From assembly GCF_013408535.1 (NCBI RefSeq), contig NZ_JACBZA010000001.1:1-64000 (forward strand): a DNA stretch of 64,000 nucleotides, written 5' to 3'. The notes beneath the pieces are model-generated. The model saw only the letters and a list, made by a program, of their open reading frames with translations. It made no database searches and was not told where the DNA came from. Within the stretch, counting starts at the first letter, position 1, and each line of letters begins with the position of its first letter. This stretch comes from Actinopolymorpha cephalotaxi (lineage in GTDB: Bacteria > Actinomycetota > Actinomycetes > Propionibacteriales > Actinopolymorphaceae). Shown piece by piece: positions 24,758-34,149 of the stretch. A program made the translations under genes and the position numbers.

Positions 24758-27085
24758 TCAGCCGGCCCGGGTGAACGTCGCGGACGCGCCGGCCGGCAGG
24801 CGGTACCGATAGGTCGTGCCGGCCCAGTCGACGTCGAACGTCGCCGCCTGGTCGCCGGCGTTGTAGTAGACCTCGAGCGCGGTGCCGTCCGGTGTCGTCG
24901 CCGTACGCCGCAACAGATCGGGGTTCGCCGCCGGCGGCTGCTGGCCGCCGCTTCCCGCACCGGTGCCGGTGGGCGCGAGCACGTCCAGCTCGTGGATCGA
25001 CCACCAGCTGCCCGAGCTCCCGGTGTTGACGATCCGGACGTACCTCCCGGTCACCGGCGGGAACAGCACCCGCAGCGAGGTAGCGCCGCCGCCGCGGGCG
25101 ACCGGCTCGCCCCAGGTCTTCCCGTCCTCGGAGACGTAGACCTCGTAGCCCCGGGCGAAGTCGCCGGGGCTCGCGGAGGTGTCCAGCCGGAGTTCGCCGA
25201 ACGTCCTCGACGCGCCGAGGTCGACCTGGAACCAGTCGCCCGGTGTCATCCCGTGCCCGGTGCTCCACCTGGTGGCCGGATCACCGTCGATCGCCCTGGC
25301 CGGCGGGTCGTCCGGACTGCTCGCGCTCGCGGTCGCCGTCCAGCCGGTGTGCGGCAGGGGAGCGGACTCCACCGGAGCCTGCAGGGACGCACCGGTGGGC
25401 AGGGAGTAGCCGACCCAGGAGCCGTCCACCCTTACCTGGTTGAGCCGGCTGAGCAGGTCGGCGTCCCAGGAGACTGTCAACGGCGCCTTGCCCGGCTGGG
25501 TGAAGTGCACGTCGGTGGTGCCGAGCGCGGCGTCACCGGCCGGAGCGACCTGGTCGCCGCGCCAGGTGTAGGTGGCCGCCGAACCCGCGGGCAACGTGGC
25601 CTTGAACCAGTGGTTCCCGAACCGCACCCGGAAGCTCGCCGCGGCCTTGCCGGGGTTGAACGTGACCAGCGCCTTGGTGCCGTCGGGGTTGACGTACGCG
25701 ACGTTCTGGACCGCGCCGTCGGTACCCGCGGCCGGTGCGCTGGAGGCGATCCGGCGGGCACCCGGCCGGACGAACTTGCTGGCGTGCCCGAGGGCGTAGT
25801 AGTCGACGGTCTTCGACCAGTTGTAACGTCCGTCGGCGCCCTTGGCGACCGTCAGCACCCCGCGACAGGTGAGGCATCCGCCGTTGGTGGGCCCGTTGTC
25901 GGCGTCCAGCGCCATGTTCCACCGCACGACCGCCTTCGCCCATTCGCGGGGAGCGTTGACCACCAGGTTCATCGCACCGGCGAAGCCCGCGGCGTCGTCG
26001 CCCTCCCACGTCCCACCGGAGCACTCGGTGTGGAATGCCGGCTTGCCCGGATAGTTGTTGTGGGACAGGGACTGCGTGCGCACGTCACCGCCGTAGCAGT
26101 GCCAGGCCGTTCCCGCGACGTGGCGCGAGGTGGCCGGGTCGGCGTACAGGCTCTCGGGATAACTCGGCACGTCCCAGTTGTGGTCGTAGCCGAGGACCTT
26201 CGTCGGCAGGCCGGTCCTGCCCAGCGTGGGACCGAGGTGGTCGCGGATGAAGGTGGCCGCCTTGTCCGGGCCGAGGTCCAGGCCGGGATAGCCCCCGGGC
26301 ACGTAGAGAGGTTCGTTGTTCGGGGTGACGTAGGTGATCGGCACACCCGCGTCCGCGTACGCCTGGACGAACTTCGCGAAGTAGTCCGCGAACGGCTGGT
26401 AGGCCTCCGGCCTCAGCGTGCCGCCGACCATCGAGTCGCTGGTCTTCATCCAACCCGGCGGGCTCCACGGCGAGGCCATCAGCGTGAGCTTCGGGTTGAG
26501 CCGCAACGCGTCGCGCAGGACCGGGAGGACGTACGCCCGGTCGTGGTCGACGGAGAAGTGCGCGAGCGTGGGATCGGTCTGCCCGGCAGGCATGTCGTCG
26601 TAGGAGTAGTTGCCGTGCACGGCGAAGTCGCTGGCGCCCATCGGCTGCCGGACGAAGCTCAGCCCGATGCCGGCCCGTGAGTCGAACAACGCCCGCATCG
26701 CCGCCGCCCGCCGGCCGCGGTCGAGTTTCGTGCCCACCAGCCAGGCGGAGGAGTCGGTGAACGACGCGCCGAAACCCTCCATGGACTGGTACTTCCGGGA
26801 CTCGTCCACGGTGATGGTCGTACCGGCGGGAGGTGTGCCGCGCGTCCAGTGCAGGTCCGGTTGCCGTGTCAAGTACACCTTGCGCCCGGGATCGGTGAGC
26901 CAACTGCCCACCGCGGAGGGCGGCGTACTCGGGGCGCGGGCGGCGTCGACCCCGGTGCTGCCGCCGGTGTCGTCGGCCGTCACCGCGGCGCGAGCCGGGC
27001 TCAACGACGTGGTCAGCAGCAACGCACCGAGGACGGGTGCGACCGCACCCAGTCGTCGCGCCAGTCGTCCAGGTCGTACGGACAT
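24758..27085 (-). CDS. secreted GH30 glycosidase with F5/8-type (CBM32) carbohydrate-binding domain
   Basis: A 775-residue enzyme with an N-terminal signal peptide (cleavage near 'PARA-AV', residue 33). The GH30 barrel spans about 85-440, with acid/base Glu258 ('YVTPNNEPLY') and nucleophile Glu354 ('FHTECSGGTW'). The GH30 beta-sandwich follows. A discoidin/F5-8C domain covers about 590-720 ('TRWSTGHGMTPGDWFQVDLG', 'VRIVNTGSSGSWWSIHELDV'), and a short beta domain closes the protein. GH30 enzymes include beta-glucosidases, beta-1,6-glucanases and glucosylceramidases. The 'NEP' and 'TECS' contexts fit the glucosylceramidase/1,6-glucanase side. An AraC-type regulator once lay immediately upstream (see 27167). 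Confidence 0.88.
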   Translation of the reverse strand: MSVRPGRLARRLGAVAPVLGALLLTTSLSPARAAVTADDTGGSTGVDAARAPSTPPSAVGSWLTDPGRKVYLTRQPDLHWTRGTPPAGTTITVDESRKYQSMEGFGASFTDSSAWLVGTKLDRGRRAAAMRALFDSRAGIGLSFVRQPMGASDFAVHGNYSYDDMPAGQTDPTLAHFSVDHDRAYVLPVLRDALRLNPKLTLMASPWSPPGWMKTSDSMVGGTLRPEAYQPFADYFAKFVQAYADAGVPITYVTPNNEPLYVPGGYPGLDLGPDKAATFIRDHLGPTLGRTGLPTKVLGYDHNWDVPSYPESLYADPATSRHVAGTAWHCYGGDVRTQSLSHNNYPGKPAFHTECSGGTWEGDDAAGFAGAMNLVVNAPREWAKAVVRWNMALDADNGPTNGGCLTCRGVLTVAKGADGRYNWSKTVDYYALGHASKFVRPGARRIASSAPAAGTDGAVQNVAYVNPDGTKALVTFNPGKAAASFRVRFGNHWFKATLPAGSAATYTWRGDQVAPAGDAALGTTDVHFTQPGKAPLTVSWDADLLSRLNQVRVDGSWVGYSLPTGASLQAPVESAPLPHTGWTATASASSPDDPPARAIDGDPATRWSTGHGMTPGDWFQVDLGASRTFGELRLDTSASPGDFARGYEVYVSEDGKTWGEPVARGGGATSLRVLFPPVTGRYVRIVNTGSSGSWWSIHELDVLAPTGTGAGSGGQQPPAANPDLLRRTATTPDGTALEVYYNAGDQAATFDVDWAGTTYRYRLPAGASATFTRAG

Positions 27086-27166
27086 CGGCCCACCTTCCTT
27101 CCCGGCGGAAGCTAGGCGGTCTCACCGCGTGCGGTCAATGCCCGTCGTACGGCACGGCCAGATCGG

Positions 27167-27217
27167 TCAGGCCCGCCGGTGCTCGCTCGGGGTCCGACCG
27201 GCGATCGTGCTGAACGT
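27167..27217 (-). pseudogene. C-terminal relic of an AraC-family regulator
   Basis: The minus strand reads TFSTIAGRTPSEHRRA then TGA (stop at 27169-27167), with a stop codon also just before it (27220-27218). 'GRTPSEHRR' is the nearly invariant C-terminal end of the second AraC helix-turn-helix. No upstream frame carries the rest of the domain, so the gene is lost except for this tail. It sits 82 bases before the GH30 start in the same orientation, where a dedicated regulator would be expected. Confidence 0.45.
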
Positions 27218-27221
27218 TCAG
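27210..27221. promoter_or_regulatory. 12-bp perfect palindrome upstream of the GH30 gene
   Basis: CTGAACGTTCAG is a perfect palindrome about 125 bases before the GH30 start. It overlaps the upstream edge of the AraC relic, so it could be chance or a repressor site (LacI-like half sites). No matching copy was noticed elsewhere in the window. Confidence 0.25.
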
Positions 27222-27290
27222 GACGGTCCGCGCAGATCGGAAGGTTTCGCCGATATCGGCGGCGACCGATGAGCGCGGGGTCTCGTCGGG

Positions 27291-30200
27291 TCAGCCGCCC
27301 GTACGAGGTTCGACGGTGACGGTCGCCTCCGCAATGGTGTCGTTGACGGTGAGCCGCACGGTGACCTTGCCCGGCCGGTACGCGGTGAGCGTGCCGGTCC
27401 GCGGGTCGAGCACCGCGATGTGCTGCGGCTGCCGGCCTGCGGGGTCGCCGATCCAGACGTTGTCCGAGCCGGTCCAGCGCGAACTCATCGGGTACGCCAC
27501 CGGCATCGTCCTGCCGTGCTGTGTCAACTCAGCCTTGACAGCAGCGGACGAACCCGCGGCCAGGCGTTCGGGCGCGGTCACGGTGAGCGTGTCGACGTGC
27601 GGGCGCACCTGGGTGCTCACCCAGTCCGGTGCGTCCCGAACCGGGTCGCGGCGGGCGGCCGCGGCCTCGTCCGGCGTCACCGGATCCACGCCCCACAACG
27701 ACCAGCCGGTGAATCCACCATCCTCGGGCCGGGTGGAGGGCGTCTTGGCGGAGTTGCCGTTGACGAAGTACGGCACACCGTCCACCCGGTCGGCGTGGAA
27801 GGTGCCCACGTGCCCGCCGATGAAGACCGTTCCCTTGCCGGTGGTGCGCTGGAAGTCCGACAGCCACCGCTCGATGGTGGCGGCCTCCTTGCGGTCGGCG
27901 AGCTCGCTGGCCCGGCTCGGCGTCGGGTCGCGCGGCGGGACGTGCTGCACCATGACCACCGACCCGACCGACGGGTCGTCGGCGGCCGCGTCGAGCTGGC
28001 GGCGCAACGTGCGCAGCTGGGTCCAGTCGCTGCCGCGGATCGACAGCCGGGAGGTGTCGAAGGTGAGGAACCGCGTGCCGTCGTGGTCGAAGACCCGGCT
28101 GGTGGCGCCGAACTCCGCCCGGAAGTTCGCGATGTCGCCGCCCATCACCTCGTGGTTGCCGGGCACGTAGTAGTAGGGCACCGTGCCGCCGAGCTCCTCG
28201 TCCAGCACCTGCTTGGCGAACGCCAGGTCGGCCGGCGACCCCTCGTCCACCAGGTCGCCGTCGATGACCAGGAAGTCCGGCCGGGCGGCCCTGATCTCCC
28301 GCAGCGTGCGCCGGGCGTACTTCACCAGGTCGCTGTCGGGATCACGGGCGACGAACTGCGCGTCCGACATCACCGCGAACCGCCAGGGCTGCCCGCCGAC
28401 GTCGGCGTTCTGGGCGATCAGCGGGTCCTTGCGGACCGGCGTCGCGGGTACGTCGACCGACGGCGGCACCAGCGCGGTGAGCTGGTCGATCACGATGCTG
28501 CCCTGGTACTGCTGGTCCGGGCGGGTCTCGGCGGAGTAGTACCGGCGAAGCCGCAGTGGATACTGCGTACCCGCGGGCACCGGGAACTCCAGCTGCTGCC
28601 AGCCGGACCCGGTGAGGTAGCCGCCGCGCATCGCGGGCAGCAGCGTCCCGGCGCCGTCGTACACCTGCAGGCTCGCCCACTCACCCTTGCCGGTCGAGTT
28701 GACCCACAACCGCAGCGCCCGCGGCCGGCCGGGGATCTCCACCGTGCCGGTGGGAACGGCGCCGCCGGTGCGGGTCGCGGTGGAGGTGGAGAAGTCGTAG
28801 TCCAGCCGAAGCCCCTTGCCCACCTTGCCCTCGGCGGAGGACACCGACCCGGTGGCGCGTTCGCCGAAGAAGCTCCACGCAGAGGCGTCCTCGAAGTCGG
28901 CGACGACCTTCTCCTCCAGGCCGACGGTGACCGGGAGGACCGTGCTCACCTTCGCACCGGCGACGTTCGCCGTCACCGTGACCAGTGCGGAACCCGTTGC
29001 CTGCTTGGCGGTCACGACGTACTGACCGCTGTCGTCGGCGGTGATGTCGAGCAGGTCGTGGTCGTAGTCGAGGGTGAGGTCGGCGGGTTCGACCGGCGCC
29101 GCGTAGCCCTCCCGGTCGTAGCCGAGGACGCCGAGCTTCGCGCGGTCGCCTGCTCCGGGCAACGCCACCTGGTCGACGGTGGCGCCGAGCCGGGTGAGCG
29201 GCCGGAGCACCTGCAGGGTGGTGGATCCGGTGACGTCCCGGTCGTACGCGGTGACGGTGGCGGTGCCGGTGTCGCGGGCGTGGAAGACGCCGTCCCGGTC
29301 GACGGTGCCCGCGTCGGACCCACTGCTGGTACGCCAGCGCGGAGTGCTCGCCGCCGGGCCGTACGTCTCGTCGTACCCCGTGGCGGTGAGCCGGCGGGTC
29401 AGGCCGGGAAACACCCGGTCGGGACGGGCCGGCGCGACCGCGGACGAGCCGGCCGCCCGCTTCGGGTCGAGCGCGGGCTCCACCCACAGCCCGCGCAGGT
29501 GGCCCGACCCCTTGGGGGCGAACAGGCCCAGGCCGTTGGGGTCGTGGCGTTCGCTGCCGTCGGAGGGGTGGTTCTCCACCCGCACAGTCTGCTCGCCGGG
29601 CTTGCGGGCCACGAGCGTGGTCGACCCGCCGCCGTCGAGATTCACCGCGTTGTAGGCGCCGAGCTCGACCATCATGGCGGCGAGCTCGTCCAGGCCGAGC
29701 CCGTCGGAGAACGCCGGCTGGCGCCCGTCCGCGGCGAGCAGGAACATCTTCGTACCGTCACGGGAGAAGCCGACCGCGGTCCGCGGCGCGGGCGGAACGT
29801 TGTTGCCCGCACTGGCCCTCTGCGCGACGCCGTTGACAACCAGGAGTTGACGGCCGTTCAGCGCGGTCCGGATCGCCTTGTCGTCCGCGGTTCTGGCGCG
29901 GTAGTCGATGCTCACCGGCGCGCCGACGGTGAGCGCGGCCAGCGTGTCCGCGCCGGCGTCGCGGCCCACCAGCACGAAGCCGCCGGCGGGAATCTCACCC
30001 GAGCCCGCGGTGTCGCGGACCGCGGTGACCCGGCCGTCCACCACCTCCACCTCGGCCACCTTCGTCGCGCCGGTGGTGGCCCGGCAGCGGCAGTAGCTTC
30101 CCCACAGCGGGGTGAACGCCTCGATGCCGTCGGCGGGCAGCCCGGGCTTGTTCACCCCGGCCAGCGGGGCCGTCCGCTCACCCGGCAGCGTGATGGTTCC

Positions 30201-30848
30201 GGTGAAGAACACCGAACCGATGCTGCCCAGCCCTTCCGGGGTGAGGATCGCCGCGGACTTCTGCCAGGTGGGTGCGTTGTCCGGTGACTGGAGCAGGGTG
30301 CCGTCCTTGATGCCGACACCCAGCGGGGCGTTCGAGTTGTTGATGTCGAAGAAGTCGCCGTTCACCGCGGCGACCGCGCCGGCGTCGCGTGCCTGCTCCG
30401 AGATCGGCGCACCGGCGGCGACCCGGCCGGGGAAGAGGTAGCCGACCGAGGTTCCCTTGGTGAGGTCGACGGTCAGGGAGTCCGACTGCAGCCAGTTCGC
30501 CGTGCCGGAGTAGGCGTCCGGCCCGTACCGGTCGAACGACCGCAGCGTCACCCCGGGCGCGACCGGCCGGGAGGTGCTGGCCGTCTCCAGCCGGGGAGCG
30601 ACCTCGGCCGCCCGCGGTGCCTGCGCGGCGCGCCGGTCGGCGGCACTGCCCGGGTGGTCGGCCGCGTCGGAGGTGGCCGAGTGCAGGTCGTACCGCGGAT
30701 CCGGCCGTGACCCCTGGGCCGCCGCGACCGGCGGCGATCCGGTGGCGGTCCCTCCGGCCGCCAGCCCGACCAGGACCGTGCAGCCGGCCAGGAGCGAGGC
30801 GAACGTACGCAGCCGCGCACGGGTCTTGGCCGAAGTCACAGAAGTCAC
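27291..30848 (-). CDS. secreted phosphodiester glycosidase (NAGPA)-metallophosphoesterase fusion
   Basis: A 1185-residue exported protein with a signal peptide to about residue 39. An N-terminal NAGPA/phosphodiester glycosidase domain (about 85-450) has 'VAAVNGDFFD', 'PRTAVGFSRDGTKMFLL' and 'YNAVNLDGGGSTTLV'. Ig-like repeats and a jelly-roll segment (about 470-790) follow. The calcineurin-type metallophosphoesterase (about 815-1075) keeps 'IDGDLVDEG', 'PGNHEV' and 'VQHVPP'. The canonical first D-x-H is 'SDAQF' and the last G-H-x-H is 'GGHVGTFH', so two metal ligands are non-standard. The C-terminus is a BIG2-like beta domain. GTG 30848 follows GGGAGGAAACCC. It probably attacks wall-linked glycosyl phosphodiesters such as teichoic-acid-type polymers (inference). 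Confidence 0.85.
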   Translation of the reverse strand: MTSVTSAKTRARLRTFASLLAGCTVLVGLAAGGTATGSPPVAAAQGSRPDPRYDLHSATSDAADHPGSAADRRAAQAPRAAEVAPRLETASTSRPVAPGVTLRSFDRYGPDAYSGTANWLQSDSLTVDLTKGTSVGYLFPGRVAAGAPISEQARDAGAVAAVNGDFFDINNSNAPLGVGIKDGTLLQSPDNAPTWQKSAAILTPEGLGSIGSVFFTGTITLPGERTAPLAGVNKPGLPADGIEAFTPLWGSYCRCRATTGATKVAEVEVVDGRVTAVRDTAGSGEIPAGGFVLVGRDAGADTLAALTVGAPVSIDYRARTADDKAIRTALNGRQLLVVNGVAQRASAGNNVPPAPRTAVGFSRDGTKMFLLAADGRQPAFSDGLGLDELAAMMVELGAYNAVNLDGGGSTTLVARKPGEQTVRVENHPSDGSERHDPNGLGLFAPKGSGHLRGLWVEPALDPKRAAGSSAVAPARPDRVFPGLTRRLTATGYDETYGPAASTPRWRTSSGSDAGTVDRDGVFHARDTGTATVTAYDRDVTGSTTLQVLRPLTRLGATVDQVALPGAGDRAKLGVLGYDREGYAAPVEPADLTLDYDHDLLDITADDSGQYVVTAKQATGSALVTVTANVAGAKVSTVLPVTVGLEEKVVADFEDASAWSFFGERATGSVSSAEGKVGKGLRLDYDFSTSTATRTGGAVPTGTVEIPGRPRALRLWVNSTGKGEWASLQVYDGAGTLLPAMRGGYLTGSGWQQLEFPVPAGTQYPLRLRRYYSAETRPDQQYQGSIVIDQLTALVPPSVDVPATPVRKDPLIAQNADVGGQPWRFAVMSDAQFVARDPDSDLVKYARRTLREIRAARPDFLVIDGDLVDEGSPADLAFAKQVLDEELGGTVPYYYVPGNHEVMGGDIANFRAEFGATSRVFDHDGTRFLTFDTSRLSIRGSDWTQLRTLRRQLDAAADDPSVGSVVMVQHVPPRDPTPSRASELADRKEAATIERWLSDFQRTTGKGTVFIGGHVGTFHADRVDGVPYFVNGNSAKTPSTRPEDGGFTGWSLWGVDPVTPDEAAAARRDPVRDAPDWVSTQVRPHVDTLTVTAPERLAAGSSAAVKAELTQHGRTMPVAYPMSSRWTGSDNVWIGDPAGRQPQHIAVLDPRTGTLTAYRPGKVTVRLTVNDTIAEATVTVEPRTGG

Positions 30849-30968
30849 GGGTTTCCTCCCCAGGGATGCCGGACGGCACCTCGCAGTGAACTCGACCTGG
30901 AGGCGGTTTTCCAGACTTCGACCTGAAGCGGAAGAAAACTCCGCTCGACTACTGGGGGAGGGGCGGGG

Positions 30969-31925
30969 TCAGCGCGGCGTCAGAACCTGAACGGGTCGGC
31001 CGTTGATGTACGCCGCGATCGCCTCGACCGCGGCGGCGTACCACTCCTCGTACGTCCGCCGGGTCACGAACCCGATGTGCGGCGTCAGGATCGTGCGCGG
31101 CGCCTTCAGCAGCGAGTGGCCGGCCGGCAGCGGCTCCTGGTCGTAGACGTCCAGGCCGGCACCGGCGAGCCGGCCCTCCTCCAGTGCGTCGACCAGCGCC
31201 TGCTCGTCCACGATCGGCCCGCGGGAGGTGTTGACCAGGAAGGCCGTCGGCCGCATCAGCGCGAGCTCGTCCGCGCCGACCAGGCCGTGGGTGCGGTCGC
31301 TGAGCTTCAGGTGCACGCTGACCACGTCGGACCGGGCGAACAGCTCGTCCTTGTCCACGCGTTCGGCACCCGCCTCGCTCGCGGCCGAGGGTGTGAGGTT
31401 GGCGCTCCACGCCAGCACCCGCATGCCGAACGCGCGGGCCACCGGCACCATCGCCCGGCCCAGCCGGCCCAGGCCGAGCAGGCCGAGAGTGGAGTCCGCC
31501 AGGTCGGTGCCCACGGTGCGCTGCCAGCCGCCGGCGCGCACGGCCGCGTCCTCCTCCGGCACGTGGCGGACCAGCCCCAGGATCAGCGCCCAGGCGAGTT
31601 CGGTGGTCGCGCCGCCGCTGCCGGGGGTGCCGCTCACCACGACGCCGTTCTCGTGCGCGGCCTCCAGGTCGATCGCCGCGTTGCGCATGCCGGTGGTGAC
31701 CAGAAGCCGCAACCGGGGCAGGCGTTCCAGCACCGAACGCGTGAACGCCGTGCGCTCGCGCATCGCCACGATGACCTCGTAGTGGGCCAGGCGTTCGACG
31801 ACGGTGTCCTCGTCGGGCAGGTGGTCGTGGAAGAACGCCACGCTGGTGCGGTCGGGCAGGCTTCGCCAGTCCGCCATCCGCTCCGCGACCTGCTGGTAGT
31901 CGTCCAGAACCGCCACCAGTGTCAT
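30969..31925 (-). CDS. D-2-hydroxyacid dehydrogenase family protein
   Basis: A 318-residue NAD(P)-dependent 2-hydroxyacid dehydrogenase. The Rossmann motif is 'LGLLGLGRLGRAMVPVAR', the catalytic arginine lies in 'FLVNTSRGPIVDEQAL', Glu in 'GAGLDVYDQEPLP' and His in 'ILTPHIGFVT'. It would reduce a 2-oxoacid or oxidise the 2-hydroxyacid. The substrate is unknown. ATG 31925 has AAGGAG ten bases upstream. It lies in line with the upstream SMP-30 gene (94-base gap), so both may act on sugar acids. Confidence 0.9.
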   Translation of the reverse strand: MTLVAVLDDYQQVAERMADWRSLPDRTSVAFFHDHLPDEDTVVERLAHYEVIVAMRERTAFTRSVLERLPRLRLLVTTGMRNAAIDLEAAHENGVVVSGTPGSGGATTELAWALILGLVRHVPEEDAAVRAGGWQRTVGTDLADSTLGLLGLGRLGRAMVPVARAFGMRVLAWSANLTPSAASEAGAERVDKDELFARSDVVSVHLKLSDRTHGLVGADELALMRPTAFLVNTSRGPIVDEQALVDALEEGRLAGAGLDVYDQEPLPAGHSLLKAPRTILTPHIGFVTRRTYEEWYAAAVEAIAAYINGRPVQVLTPR

Positions 31926-32018
31926 CGGCGTACGCTCCTTCGTCGGCTGCGGCGGGCCCTCGGTGTGACCACCGCGTCGCTGGGCGTACGTACCCTAGAC
32001 GGCCGAACCCGCGCGGAC

Positions 32019-32879
32019 CTAACCGGCGTAGGGGAGTGCGGGCAGCCCGCGCACCCCGGGGCGTACGGAGAAGATCGAGCCGGCGGCCGGCTGCTCGTCG
32101 TCGGACAGCCCCTGCCGGGAGGTGGTGACGAACAGCTCGTCGAGGTCCGCCCCGCCGAACGTGCACGCCGTGACCTGCTTCGCGCCGGGCACCTCCACCA
32201 CGCCGTCCAGCGTCCCGTCCGGGGCGAACCGGCGTACCGCCGAGCCGCCCCACATGGCCACCCACAGGAAGCCCTCGGCGTCCACCGTCATCCCGTCCGG
32301 GCCGCCCCACTCACCCGGGATCTCCACCACCGGGCGGCGGCTGTCCACGACCAGGCCGGTCTCCGGCTGGTAGTCGAACGCGTCCACCCGCCCGGTCGGG
32401 GTGTCGATGTAGTAGGCCAGCGTGTGGTCGGGAGACCAGGCCAGACCGTTGGAGATGGTGACGTCGGTGAGGACGACCGAGACGTTCCGGTCAGGGTCGA
32501 GCCGGAAGACCGTGCCCGCGCCCTTCGTGGACGCGTAGGCCATCGAGCCGCAGTAGAACCGCCCCTGCGGGTCACAGCCGCCCTCGTTCATGCGTACGCC
32601 ATGGTCGTCCCACAGCTCCGGCAGCCGGTCGACCGAACCGTCGGCGCCGACCAGCGCGAAGCCGCGTTCGATCGCCACCACCATCCCGCCGGAGGTGCGC
32701 GGCCGGAACGCCGCCGCCACCTCGCCGACGTGCAGCCGCTGGACGCCGCCACCGGCCAGGTCGGCGGTGAGGATGTCGCCGGCCATCATGTCCACGAACC
32801 GCAACCCGCCCCAGCTCGCGTCCCAGACCGGACCTTCTCCGTGGTGGGCGTGTGGCCCGGTGACCTGCTCGGCCCGCAT
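32019..32879 (-). CDS. SMP-30/gluconolactonase-type sugar lactonase
   Basis: A 286-residue six-bladed beta-propeller lactonase. Metal ligands of the SMP-30 family are visible: Glu in 'HHGEGPVWD', Asn in 'GVRMNEGGCDPQGRFYCGSM', Asn in 'ISNGLAWSPD', and Asp in 'GGPDGMTVDAEG'. It should open aldonolactones to aldonic acids in the cytoplasm (no signal peptide). GGAGG precedes ATG 32879. It is a candidate arabino- or gluconolactonase for the oxidative sugar route suggested by the arabonate dehydratase at 42874. That link is inference. Confidence 0.9.
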   Translation of the reverse strand: MRAEQVTGPHAHHGEGPVWDASWGGLRFVDMMAGDILTADLAGGGVQRLHVGEVAAAFRPRTSGGMVVAIERGFALVGADGSVDRLPELWDDHGVRMNEGGCDPQGRFYCGSMAYASTKGAGTVFRLDPDRNVSVVLTDVTISNGLAWSPDHTLAYYIDTPTGRVDAFDYQPETGLVVDSRRPVVEIPGEWGGPDGMTVDAEGFLWVAMWGGSAVRRFAPDGTLDGVVEVPGAKQVTACTFGGADLDELFVTTSRQGLSDDEQPAAGSIFSVRPGVRGLPALPYAG

Positions 32880-33028
32880 GTGTCCTCCCTGGGTGACGGC
32901 TCCTCCCGACCCTAGTGCGCCGGGCGATGTCAGGAACAGACAGGTGAACGTGCGTCCCGGGCATGGCGTCGCCGCGGCCGCCGCGACGATGCTGGGACCG
33001 AAGCTCCTCGCGGCGGAAGGGAAACACC

Positions 33029-33934
33029 ATGACCACGGTCACTGAGCAGGTGCCGGCCCGGCCCGGTCCGGTGCTGCACGAGTCGGTTTCGGACGCGCTG
33101 ATCACGCAGATCCGCGAGGACGGGTTCGGAGTGCTGAAGAACGCGCTGTCGCCCGCGGAGGTCGCCGAGATCAACGCCGAGGCGGCCCGGCTGTGCCGGG
33201 GTGAGCTCGGTGACATCGAGCGGGTCACCCGGGCCGGCGCCGAGGAGTCCGACGAGGAGGTGATGCGGCGCTACCTGTGCATCCACTTCCCGAACAAGCT
33301 GTCGGAGGTGATCGCCCGCACCTACCACCACCCGAAGATCGTGGACGTCCTCACCAAGGTGATCGGCCCGAACGTCAAGGCCATGCAGTCGATGCTGTTC
33401 ATGAAGGCGGAGGGCAAGCCCGGGCAGGCCTGGCACCAGGACGAGTTCTTCATCCCCACCCGGGACCGCTCGCTCACCGCGGCCTGGATCGCGCTGGACG
33501 ACGCCACCATCGAGAACGGCTGCCTGTGGGTGCTGCCCGGTTCGCACAAGCGGGGGGTGATCTACCCCGACCGCGAGCAGGACGACGAGCGCTTCGACTG
33601 CACCGTCGAGCTGTACGACTTCCCGTACAAGGACGAGGACGCGGTGCCGGTGGAGATCCCGGCGGGCGCGGCCGTCATCTTCAATGGCTACCTGCTGCAC
33701 CGGTCGCTGCCGAACACGGGCAGGCACGGCTTCCGCCGGGCGCTGACCAACCACTTCATGAGCGCGGAGTCGCTGCTCCCGTGGGGCCGCGTCCCCGACC
33801 GCTACCACGTGGCGAAGTACGACTACCGCGACATCGAACTCGTCGCCGGTGAGGATCCCTACGCCTACAAGGGAATCGAGGACATCGCCCGGCCGAGCGT
33901 ACGCCAGGACAAGGAGGGCGGCTGCGGTCGCTGA
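33029..33934 (+). CDS. phytanoyl-CoA dioxygenase (PhyH) family oxygenase
   Basis: A 301-residue Fe(II)/2-oxoglutarate-dependent oxygenase. The iron triad is His-x-Asp in 'AWHQDEFFIPT' and the distal His in 'GYLLHRSLPNTGRHGFRRAL'. The following Arg binds 2-oxoglutarate. The central 'WIALDDATIENGCLWVLPGSH' is typical of PhyH. Known relatives hydroxylate small metabolites, and the substrate is unknown here. ATG 33029 sits behind GGAAGGG. An in-frame start 66 bases upstream would add a non-conserved basic leader. The Dpp-type transporter operon starts 215 bases downstream. Confidence 0.88.
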   Translation: MTTVTEQVPARPGPVLHESVSDALITQIREDGFGVLKNALSPAEVAEINAEAARLCRGELGDIERVTRAGAEESDEEVMRRYLCIHFPNKLSEVIARTYHHPKIVDVLTKVIGPNVKAMQSMLFMKAEGKPGQAWHQDEFFIPTRDRSLTAAWIALDDATIENGCLWVLPGSHKRGVIYPDREQDDERFDCTVELYDFPYKDEDAVPVEIPAGAAVIFNGYLLHRSLPNTGRHGFRRALTNHFMSAESLLPWGRVPDRYHVAKYDYRDIELVAGEDPYAYKGIEDIARPSVRQDKEGGCGR

Positions 33935-34149
33935 CCTCGCGAGGCGCGGGCGCCGCGCACGTGCGGCCACCCCGGTGTAGCCACCGACGGACCGGCTTCG
34001 GCAAACTGTGCCAGGACTCGATACGAATCGGTAACAAATCTACCTTCGCGATCGGGTGATGGTGCAGGGTTCAGTAGGTCAGGGCGCTCGACGGTGACCG
34101 CAGGGTCGCCGATGCGAGAGCGGGGACTCACAACGAGGAGACGTCCACG

